A DNA stretch of 63,863 nt, taken from contig NC_049996.1 in NCBI RefSeq assembly GCF_000003815.2, positions 9,576,715-9,640,577 of the forward strand, given 5' to 3'. Positions 33,109-45,100 of this stretch are shown here, piece by piece; within the stretch, counting starts at the first letter, position 1; every line of letters begins with the position of its first letter. The stretch comes from Branchiostoma floridae. Lineage: Eukaryota; Chordata; Leptocardii; Amphioxiformes; Branchiostomatidae. A model generated the notes under the pieces. That model was not told the DNA's origin. It did no database searches and saw only the letters and a program-made list of their open reading frames with translations. Position numbers and translations under genes: made by a program.

Positions 33109-36100
33109 TAAGACACATGAACAGACACACGCGCGCAAATGCTGACATATAGGCACACGCACATATGTATGCATGAATAGAGATATGCACACAGCTACTT
33201 GTAGTCTTTGGCATAGAATAGCAGCAGATGATAACGATGTAAAAATGCACAGTAAGCCATTTTGGGGTGTATGCTTACCTGACCCAGAACAAATTGCGAC
33301 ATTCTGTTTAGAATCAATTGCCTCACCCATCAAATATCATTCACTTCATCTCACAATCATCATCAAAGCATTTATGTGCGTAAGAAAGCCAGATGAAACT
33401 TGTTGCAGTTTCCAAAATCAACAATCTATTTTCACAAAGTGCTCTGGGCAAGGATGTTTCTATATTAGGGCTGGGTACTACCGGTACAGAAAATTAAGGT
33501 CCAGGTCCGGTTCAGGTCCAAAGGATTAGGTCCAGGTCCGGACCTGAACCTGGACCTGATGCAGTATGACTCATACCAATGGTCCATTTTACTACAAAGA
33601 AATCTGTTTGGTGGAGTATTAGACTCACACTGGCGCTTTAAAATTATACAACGCTAACTGCACCGGTACGATTGGCTGAAAAACTTGGTAGAAATTATTA
33701 TAAACTCTACTCTACTTCACTCTTGTTATTTTCTTCCATCTACAAGCGCTAAAACGTGTGAATGCCTGATAAAATAATCTGTTAAGTTTCTACTCAAGGC
33801 GAGCAGATAANNNNNNNNNNNNNNNNNNNNNNNNNNNNNNNNNNNNNNNNNNNNNNNNNNNNNNNNNNNNNNNNNNNNNNNNNNNNNNNNNNNNNNNNNN
33901 NNNNNNNNNNAAAAAAAGGCCAACCGGCCGGGGAGACGGCAGGCAGCTGATGCGGAGCGGATTTCGCGCGGCAGTATATGCTGTTGAAAGTCTGCTCCAT
34001 AGGTGGAGTGTTTTGGGAGTTTCCTTGATTGCAGTTTTAACGGGTCAGAGCTCAGGTCAGGTTGTCTACTTGTTGTAATGAACAGGTCTGACTGGTCTAT
34101 CATTTATAAATGGATATAGCAAAATAAACAAACCCTCTTCACAAATTTAAGAGCTTGAATATTGTACATAAACTTAACAAAATGTTGAGGAAAGAATATA
34201 ATTTATAAACTCAATTACAAACAATTGCCCATCTTTTCAACATGGGCAATTCAGTTTTCCTCATACTATCATAGATAACAAGAAAATCACAACACAGTTA
34301 CATCTCTGTTGCTCCCCTGAGCCTCCCCTAAGAAAAATGGGTCCATTCGCTTGAAATCCAGAATTGGATAATTGAAGTTTAGAATACCTTATCAAGTGGC
34401 CATATGTTCTGACTAGGGCTTCTGAATGACTATAATGTTTGTTTCTCAGCCTTTGTTATGTCGATGTTATTGGTCATTATTAACTTTACCTCCCACCAAT
34501 AAAATTACTGGGTGTCATCCCAGACTGCAGACAATGAGGTATTGTAGAATTGAGTTATAGCCAACAAACTACCAGCACACTTTATGGTGTGTTAAACTTT
34601 GCACATGAAGCCTTCCAAAGGGTGTGTTTAGCACCTTTAGTATTGCCAGTGACCTGAATTATGATGCAAAGTTATAATCATTTCTTCTTTGATCTCTTTT
34701 TTTGGGGGGTCACACTTCATGTAATTCGAAGTTGCAAAAATAAGCAGAGGTTGAAAAATCCCATTCTTTGCGAAGCAGTTTTATGGAGACAAACTCCCAA
34801 ACATTTATGCTTGCTGAGTAGGCAGGAAGTGTATAGATTGGCAGGTACTAACTAAGGCTTTTCAGATTTTGTTTGAAGTTGCCAATTGTTTATGCTTTTA
34901 CCACGTACACTTAACAGGTGGGTGCAGTCAAACCTGTACAAGTGACCTCTTTCACATAAAGACCACCTGCACAATGTTAAAACTTTTTGGCTGTCTCTCA
35001 GATAATATTCCAATTGACACAAGCACTAGGAACCCAGTCTACAGTGACCAACTGTCCACACAGTCCACACTTTATCTGTCTCCCGGAGTAGTTTTCTTGG
35101 GCAATTCTGTCTAAATGTAGAGTACTAGGAATACAGTATTTTTCTGCGATACTAAAACACAGTGTAGAACATGGCATTTTAACAAGGCTCACCTTAAGGA
35201 AGTTGGAGTCTATTCTTGTGGTCTGTCTGGCATCCTCCAGACCTTCTCGGAACTTTCCCAGCATGATGTAACAGGCCGCACGGTTGCTATAGTAACTCGC
35301 ACATGTCGGGCACAGTTCTGCAGGAACAACAGATTAAAAATATTACTTAACCAATATCAACAAATTTGTTTGTTTGTTTGTTTATTTCGATCTCCATCAG
35401 ATTTTACAATATATTCACAAAATGACTATTCATATAACAGGTATATGTCAATTGGTCTATGCCATGTAACATTTATGTAGTTCATAATTTTTAGGAGAAA
35501 TATATTTCACGGCATTCGAAATCCATGATTGAAACTTTGATAAAATGTCTGCTGACTACAAACCATGGTTGACTGTATAACTTACTATAAGGGAAGTCTT
35601 AACTACCTGCAGACATCATCACTCACATTTAAGGTCAGTTAAATATTAAAAGAGATATTTCTAAGACCTATTATTTAATATTTAAACATGATGAACCTTA
35701 GCCCTCGATATCAGTGACCTTGAAAAGTGCTTGAGTCTCTATGAATGACCTTCAAATGTCAGAATTACATCATTCATATGTACTCAAGGACATAAAGACT
35801 TGACTCATGGATAGCCTCAGTTGTAGTCTCCGAACAGGGCTGTTTTTTATTATTTTTTTGGGGGGGGGGCTGGTTTGGAGCCTGCAACAGAGGCTAACTA
35901 TGGTCTGGTCTAGACTTATGATGCATCCCAGCTCTCTAGCCCACTTAGACTATTTCTTGGAAGTCACATGAGTGACTGTCCCAAGCTTCTGGTCAAGCCT
36001 TCCTGACACCAGGTTAGAATCAATCACAAAGACAATGGGCTGCCGGCTGCTATTGTTACAGTATACCCTCAAGGACATTCCCATGTGAATCTGAATAATA

Positions 36101-39100
36101 CATGAGAGTTGTTATGATCTGACGATAGATGAAAGAGTTCCTATAGGATGCCTTGTTTCTATGTGAATACCTTCATAATTATAAAATTTCTGTGGTGGCT
36201 GAGCTCAAAAGTAATTCTATGTATGATGCCATGTCATAAACATGCCAAAACTAACACAACTTTAACTCTTGTACAAGTCAACCCAATACATCATCACATT
36301 TTCAGTTTCAGACAAAAATCCATAAAAGACCATTAACATTCATAGGAGAGAGTGGCTCTTTACATGATTCACTTTAAGTTTTCCTATTTGTCAACATTCA
36401 TACAAAAATGAATTTCATATGAATTTCAAAATATTGTAGAGTTCCAATAAAACCCTCTTGTAATGAATGAATGTATGTATGAATTAATGAATGAATGTAT
36501 GTAGGTAGGTATGAATGTATGCATGTCTATATATATGTAAACATCTACATGTTGTAGCTATAGGCTTGAATGCAAAATCTGCAAGCAACCTTATCAATAG
36601 CACTTCACATGGCAACATGTACATACTAGGCCTCCCTAACTAAATGTTTCCCACACATTTCATTCCATAGACTGAGCCCAAATGGTTATGAATATACATG
36701 TATGTACATGATGGGGTCTAGAATGATTCAAATTCAACACACAAACATTGCGTGCATGACACATGACAGAAAGTGTCAGCAACTGTTGCAGAGACAAAAT
36801 CTTTTTAAACCTCAAGATGTCCCCAAATCCTCAGAGCTTATGTCAGTGCACGGCAATGTCATCTGACGGTCGTAGCAACACATCTTATTACATGGCTTTA
36901 TTGCAGCCATATTTTATGATATAGCTGGTGGCAATTAACTTTCATTAACAAATCATTTGGACCTAACCAAATTTGTAGCTCATGCTGTTGATATGTTTTG
37001 AAGGATTAGGCAAAAAATGTAATAATGTTCTGTAATTATTGCATTCTAATTTTTGGTCAGTCCATGCAAGGAAAGCTACTTGGTCCATGGCAGCACCCAG
37101 AGCAGCATATGCTGATGAATTTTGAGGAAAATCATTCTACCTTTTACTACATGTCAAATGGGCTTGTTGTATGTGGTTTATGGTTTGTTTGTTGTTTATT
37201 ATCTTTGCCCAATTGTAGATGCCATTTGTGGTTGAATGTGTTTGTTTGTATGTTAGTGGACAGGATAACAAAGAAGCTATGAATTAATTTTCGTGATAGT
37301 TGGTAGGTGCCTGGAAAACGAAGGTCCAAATATTAAGCCTGATTTCACTATCAATGCACACAAAACATTTTTGTCTAGATTTTTTTTCATAGATACATTT
37401 CTAGTATAAGTCATGCATTTAGTTGTTGCATAATCCATGTGGAAATTTTACCCATGTTGACCATCACAATACAAATACCACCGCTACTTCTCAAATCAAG
37501 GATATGGATACAATGCCCTGAGGGTATTACATGATTCATATGTTAGGACTGTAACCTATCCCATCTGTCATGTACAGAAACAGCACAGGTCACACAACAA
37601 TAAAAGTGAATCTTCACAATAATAGCTTTGTCCAAAATCAAACAGAATATTATGTCATTGTTAACATTTAGAGGAGATAAGTTTAAAATATGTGGATAAT
37701 TTTCCAAGTCATTCAAGCATCAAGGATAGGAGAATGAATTGAAAGGTGACTCAGCTGTATCAATTTACATTACTCATTTTGAGTGGGAGGGCTGATACCA
37801 TAAAGATTACAACAAGTGAGGTGAACTTGAAGATACTAGTACTGTAGGGGTGGGGGAAAAAGTATATAAGGTTACAGCTTACCATTCTTGTCGCTTGTAA
37901 AACTTATTATGCCTTTTGGGGTTACCAAACTGATTGAGTATCGACATATATTCATAACATCAAGGAATAATAGTCATGGTAAAAACACACAGGTGTGATA
38001 AAAGAAAATTTGCCAATCTGAAATCATGTCACCATATCACTGTATAATGTTTGCATGACTGCCTCACCTGTCCCAGTGATTTTAAATGTCATCATATTCA
38101 TATTGTATGAAGTGTCTGCCTCACCTATAGCCTTACTCAGCGGTTCCACTGCCTTCTCAAACTTCCTGTGTTTCAGGAAAGTGTGCGCAAGTCGGACGAA
38201 AACCTCAGACCGCTTTAAGTCTGCAAAGGACGGCCCACCATTCATTCCTACAACATTTGCCTGTGCGTCGGTTTCCTCTGGAAAATCAAACTCAGGTTCT
38301 TGATCTTGAGTGTAGACGTACTTTCCATTTTGACTGAAAATTTGAGTCTTCTCTCGTTGTTTTCTGGGGCTGAAAGTATTGGAGCTGAAGGTATTGTCCC
38401 TATCATCATCCCTACCTTCTTGTACATTTGATTCTGATTGGAAGCTATTTGAACGTCCATCGTCACTTCCATTGTCCTGGTTTTCATACAGGCTTTGTAG
38501 AAACTCGGTAGCCGAAGGCCCCCAGTCATTGTTGCGGTCTTGTCTAAACGGGCGACGGAAGTTACTGGTTCTAGTCCCGCTACTGCTTCTGTCGTCAAGA
38601 TCCTCTGTCAAGGTTTGCCGAAAGACATTGGTTCTAGCCCCAGTCCTGTTATCGTCATCCAGATCTTCTTTCAGGTTTTGCCTAAAGAAACTGGTTCTAG
38701 TCCTAGTTGTGCTTGTGTCTTCTACATCCTCTCCCAAGTCTTGCACAAAGACACCAGTTCTATCTCCATTACTCCTTTCTCTAAATGTGTTATTCTGCCT
38801 TGCTGAAAACGCATACTTAGGCCTAATGTCGTCCCCATCATCAATATCTTCTTGTAAAGTCTGACGAAACGTTCGAGTCCCACTACTTGTACCAGCTTGC
38901 GGGGTGTCCCTTGATGTCTGAAACAGAGAGGTCCTAAATCCGCTTCTTGTAGTTGTAGCAGCTCGTGGGGATTGCCTGGGCGATGCTTGAAACGAGGGAG
39001 TTCGAATCCCACCTCTTGCTGCAGCCTGTGGGGATTCTCTAGGAGATGTCTGAAACAGGGGGGTTCTAATCCCGCTTCTTGTAGCAGCTCGTGGGGATTG

Positions 39101-42100
39101 CCTCGGAGATGGCTGGAATGGGGGAGTTTGAATCCCACTACTTGTTGCGGCTCTTGGTGACACCCTTGGAGATGCATGAAATGGAGTTGTAGTGTCGGCA
39201 TTCCTCACTCTGCTGTTTTCAGGCATGTTGGTCTCTTCAACAATCCTCTGTCTTTGAGCTGATAGAAATGTTCTGATCTTACTAGCTTTATTAGGGGTGT
39301 CCTGGGCCCCAGATTCTGGTGTGGACTTGCCTGTAAATGTATCACTTCCAGTGGCTGGTCTGGGATCAGAAGAATTAGATGCTCTATCACTTCCACTGTT
39401 TCCAGTGGCCATTTTGGGAAACTCTCTATCACTTCTTGTCGCTGGCTTGGGAGATGCTCTAAGCTGTTCCTCCTTGCTTTGTGCCTCCCGTGCTCTCAGT
39501 CTTTCCTCTGTTGAAGTAAATATAAAAGGCCGACTGCTACCACTGCTGAGGGTACTGGTAGTACTGCTAACACTGCTGTTCCTGCTAACACCAGGGGTGC
39601 TGCTTTGTGAAACGTTGTCCGTGGAAGTGTGGTCATCTTGTTCACCAGTGTCTGAAGTGTCCATGTCCTCGGCCTGGTTTTTAGCTTCAGACGAGCGCCT
39701 TCTAGGTCGGTACAGGTGTGATCCTATCCACCTAGTACGTGTCCCCGATGACCTTTCACCTGGTTTACCTGTATTAGTGGGGCTTCTGTCTGTGTTAATA
39801 TTTGGTTCTTTGTAGTCTGTACTTCCCACCTGGCCTGGCTTTGCTGTGCTATTTCTTTCTTGATGGAGCTTCTTCTCCTCTGCTTTCAGTCTCAGTTCGG
39901 TGAATTTTTCTCGCAGGCTGGGTCGTCGTTTTGCTGTTGGCGTGTCCTTTGTTGTTGCGCCCGTATGTGTATCAGGCCCTGGGGTGTCTGTCGAAGCGTG
40001 GTCCCTGTCCCCGTTCTTGTACCCGGTGCTGTCTGGTGATGTTTGCGAACACCTGCTGGCTCCCGGTGAGAAACCGTTGTGAGAAGCGTGGGTCAATCCC
40101 GGTGACGTACGGCTCGCGCCGAAGGCATCAGCAGTGCCAACCTTGCCGCTAGGTCGAGGGTCATGTCTCTCTTCTTTCCTGTCGATTCTGGACGAATCTC
40201 CCGCTTGGTCACGACCGTAAAAGGCAGGAAAAGAATTTCCAGTCTCATTTTGATCCTCGCCGGAACTGTATCCGTCCCGGATGTCTATTACAGGCATGAT
40301 GTATATATCCTTTCCTTTACGACCTTCGAGACAACAACTAAACACAAGCGTCTGGACGCACCCTTTGGCCCTGCACAGAACTATGCCCAATTCCCCACAG
40401 GCGATACGAAGGCCCACATCTGCAGAGACCGGCTTTCCAATTGGCCGAACTAATGCGGGGCTGCTATGCAGATTACAATGGAGTAAGGCGGAGTCAATAA
40501 CGTGGTTAATTGGTGAGAACACGTGGACAAAGAGCTGGGGATCAGTGCAAAATGTTGAAATCAACATTCAGTCGCTATATATACAAAACAAACCGAGTTA
40601 TCAAACAACCATAACCTATAACCATAACCTACAACCATAATAAGCTGGTTTCTACCACCACTTTGCAGTCTAGACAGTGGTATAATTTAATACAATTGGA
40701 CAATAAAAGTTGCCATGTATAGCATACTAAACAATCCAAGAGTGAAGGAAGGTCTAGTCACATGGAAAATGCACCCCAGGCTTCAAACCTCCTGTGCATC
40801 ACACCCTTCATCTTATGCCTGTTTACACTACATTTACGCCCACTATGTAAAGAAAAAGTAACTTTAATCCTTTGTGTATCCATCTGACACAAGACAAGAC
40901 ATACAAAATGTAACTTGAATGTATAAATGAAGGTAAGGGCTATACCAACACATATGTATGAGGGGGAGTATAAAAAATTTCTTAAGATCCATTTCCTTTG
41001 AATCACTCCTCCATAATTCTTTGTCCATCTTTCGTCACTAGATGTGAACAGACACCCTCTTAATTTGTTCTGTGAAACTGTTTCTCAGCAATACCCCCAC
41101 AAAATTTAAAAATGGTACAGTCCCAAGGCCAAATACAAAATGTACATACTGAGCTGACCCATACAGTAGTACTCTATTTCTTATAATAAAGGTAATAAAG
41201 GACTCACCCCAAATAAACCCCAAATTGGGACATGGAGGATAGTGTTACTACACACTATTGGGACGTTGGAACTTAGAGTACTTTATTTATTAACTGTTAT
41301 AATAACCATAACTCAGTTTTTCCAAAACTTGTCTAGCACTACAGTAGATCTATAGCATATGTACATGTAAAGATAAGCTTACACAGTTTTGAAGTTCTTG
41401 TCAACTCCTTTGTTTGGTTGAAAAAAAGTTGTCTGCCAGACGATGTTTTTAAGTTTAACCAGTAATTTCCAAGTATATTTCAAACAGTTTAAGCTATAGG
41501 CAATAGATTCTTGCATTTGTTGCTCATCTGTCGTACATATAGTTAGACAACTGCATGTACATGACTATAAACACTACAAGTGTAACAGTAACCACAGCCT
41601 GGCCAGATCAGTTCACCACAAGCATGTCATGCATACCATAGACTCATGATACAGTAATTCTTGATAACTGATAGGCAACTGCAAGCTTCAAGGCAAGGAA
41701 CATTCAAACTACCGACTATGAAATGATTGACATGGGAAAACTAGTTATCAGTACTACTGACCATTCAGCTGCTAAACCACCAGAGGGTACCCGTGATACA
41801 TATATGCTGTGAGGGATATGATCATGATATGTGTATTACAAGGATTACATGTCAACTTACTGTGCAATGCCCTTGCCTATCATGTTAAAATGATTGTTGA
41901 TGGTAACAGATAGTGCTGATACAGCATTGTAGCCTGGAAAACAGGCTTCTGTGGCAGCATGACAATAGTTGGAAACCCACCATTTTGTCTTGAAAAGCCT
42001 GGTAGAGAGGCTATTTTGGTATGGCGGCCTTGAAAAGGTGTCTTCTAACAAGAAACACCTGTTCGCCATACCTTTCACTGTATTGGCGAACCTTAACCTT

Positions 42101-45100
42101 TATAAATAAATTGATTACAAGACTTATTCAACACACTTGATAATTAGACTATCTAATGAAATCAAATATCAAAGTTGACAGATGTGTTAACATCTGCCGT
42201 GACTTCGCCCCCTTGAGTACTACATTACTGCATGCATGAGCATCAGTATGGCATGCACAGGTGCACACATACTGTAAAAGGTGATTTGTTCGCAATGGTT
42301 TTAGGTTCAGGATGTTCATAGAAATGTCTCCACCAGGAACTAAAAACCACCGCAAACATTTTTCCCTTTCCAAGAAAATCTGGCACGCAAGTTTTAACCG
42401 CCATATCAAAACCACCACAAACAATCCATTTTCTCCCCACCACAAAGTTAAATCCCTGTGAAAATTTCCCCAATTACAGCCCCTTTTAACATCTACATAG
42501 TACATACTTCAGTATTCGAACTGCAAGAGAAAACATAAGAAGTAATATCTAGATGTCTACATAAATGTTCTGAGGACCATAATGAATAATCCAAATACCA
42601 CCAAACTCTATTAGATACAATGCTACATTTGTTTGCAATAAAATATGGTGTTAAGGCAATACATGTTAATGTTATCATATTTCAACTGAACCGAAACAAA
42701 ACTCTTCTGTGAAAAGATAGAAACATGCCAAACTCACCCAGTGCTTGATTGTACAGAGTCAAAGCTGTCTCATACTTGCGAACCCGTAGCCAACTGTTGG
42801 CCTTCACCATAAATCTTTCCGCTATCTTCCGCTGACTGTCTTCCGACAGATCATCTTCTCCTTCTGGCTGTACTTCGCTATCTTCTCCCTTCGTCCTTGC
42901 CTCGGCTTCCTTGTAAGCTTGTCTAAGAATCTGTGTGGCTAAAGCTTTCTTCCCATGCAAGACCTTTATTTCTACAGGCAGGTTGATCTCATAGAGAAGC
43001 CGTGAATGAAACATGCTTTTTCCACACTCAAGAAGAAAACAATCTCTTCAAAGGGTGCTTGTAGGCAGATCTTTAACCCTGTTTAACATATAAATTGGTG
43101 CGCAAAGGTCCCACGAGGATACATGCTCCTAAACCTACCAGTTCCTATTCTGTTTCAAAGAAATGAGGTCTCAAGAGAAAATGGTTTAGGTACTAGCCAT
43201 CTGTCTGCAATTTACCTGCTCGCTCACCTGTAATATTCTGTCTTTTTACACACCTGTTAAGAAGTTTAAAGCTTCCTTCCCTGAGTATAAACATCAATTC
43301 AAATAGCCATTCATAGAAGGTGTGATATGACCAAATCGGACAAATACTGCAACAATACTCTTCTTGAGATAGGGATAGCAGGGCGCAGAAAATACAAAGA
43401 AAGAGATAAGCACACAGGTACCAGACAACAAATCCTTATCTAAAACCTGACAGCATCTTTTCAAGTATCCTACATACAACTTCAATCATAAAACATGCTA
43501 ATACAAAATGTAATTCTGCCAATTATTTGGCAGCAACTAATGTTTTACTTTTAGTAACCCTAAAACTGCACCCTACCACTATATAATTGAAGACGAATAA
43601 ATCTTTACTTCTGGATACTTTATTTTTATACAGACGTTTCGGAAGGCGTCCGCCTTCCTTCCTCAGTGAAAAGAAAATGAAGACAAACAATTTCTTGAAA
43701 CAAGGAATAATTCTTATGTTCTAAATAAACAAAAAAGGTAACGGCTAAGGTGTTCTAAAATAAACAACACAGGTAACTATTGAGGTGTTCTAACAATGTT
43801 CTAAACAAACAAAAAGGTAACTGACAAGGTTCTAGAATAATTCAAGCAAAGTAAAATGAACTAACAAGGAATAAGATATTAAAACATGATAAGTGTATAA
43901 ATAAAACCATCAATCACTTCAATAAACTATCCCAAGTACAAGAAAGCTCAGTTCTCAACCCACCCCTACGGTTAAGCGAAGGACGATGAATCCGCTCATA
44001 AATTGCCTCCCTTACCCCCCTCTCAAACCAGCGAGATTCTCTGTCTAAGATGTCTGTAGTATCTAAGGAGAATGAATGATCGTTGTGAATGTTCAGATGA
44101 TGCCAAATGGCCGATGAAAACTTGCTAGTACTCCCCCTACAATGCTGCTTGTACCTTTCCTTCAGGGGCTGACTCGTTTCACCAATGTAAGTCTCTAAAC
44201 AGTTCGGGTCATTGCATTTCAGTCTGTAAATGACATTAGACTTAATATTCTTGTTGACTTTGTCCTTTGGGTGCACCAGTCTCTGTTTCAACGTTGAGTA
44301 GGGTTTGAAATTTGTGGCGATGTCTTGACTTTGTAGGATCCGTCTAATCTTTTCTGACACACCTTGAACGTAAGGAATTGTGATGTTGACTGTCTTTGTC
44401 CGGTCCAACTGTGAGTTCTTTATTGGTTTCCTAGATTCGTGGGAGGGTTTCAGAGCTTTATTGAAGGTCCAAGGTTTGTATCCACACTTGGATAATGCCG
44501 TCCTAAGATGTTCCTGTTCTTTTGATTTAGCTTCAACAGATGTGAAGATAGTATCTGCTCGGTTGTACAAAGTTCTTATGACGCTGAGTTTTTGCTCCAG
44601 AGGGTGGTGTGACTCAAATTGAAGATATTGATCTGTGTGGGTAGGTTTGCGGTACACTTCTACGTTGATGTGACCATCTATCTCTATCCGTAGCTGTGCA
44701 TCCAGAAAAGGTAGTGTGTTGTCATGACTCATCTCCTGGGTAAACTTAATGTGTCTGTCAACTTGATTGATGTGTTGGAAAAAATCATTGGCCGCTTCCT
44801 TCTTCAGTTTGCAGCATGTGTCATCAACATATCTGTACCAGAAAGCCGGAGGGGGACCTTGGAAACTACTGAGAGCTTTTTCTTCAAACTTCTCCATGTA
44901 AAGGTTAGCTACTATTGGAGATACAGGCGAGCCCATGGCACAACCATGTAGTTGTTTATAGTATTTGCCATCGTAAGTGAAATACGTACATCCTAGACAG
45001 AGTTCCAAAAGATGACAGATCTGATCCACCGATAGTTTACATCTATCTTGAAGGCTATCATCAGCTTGTAAGAACTCTCGCACCACATCCACAGCCCCTT

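Larger units (their letters stand above)
32805..35192 (-). other. DNAJC7 intron 4 with an assembly gap
   Basis: Contains a long CA microsatellite (33041-33107), an AGGGCTGGGT-type transposon end at 33465 with GGTCCAGGTCC repeats, and a run of 100 N (33811-33910). Confidence 0.7.

Noticed and set aside
36465-36530. ATGA/ATGT-rich stretch as a structured array
   Set aside because: Irregular simple sequence without a fixed unit; no sign of a CRISPR-like or functional repeat, and this is animal DNA.
38126-38874. Long + strand open frames opposite alternative exon B (also opposite 19096-20819)
   Set aside because: Shadows of the Ser/Arg-rich coding strand; their translations are Leu/Val/Ser-rich and lack any independent support.
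40298-40567. 90-codon N-terminal extension of alternative exon B
   Set aside because: Open frame to ATG 40567, but Cys/Leu-rich composition unlike the rest, and it starts at about the predicted transcription start; treated as 5' UTR.
40607-40640. AACCATAACC-like repeats resembling telomeric sequence
   Set aside because: Only about four imperfect units that do not match the TTAGGG-type telomere repeat.
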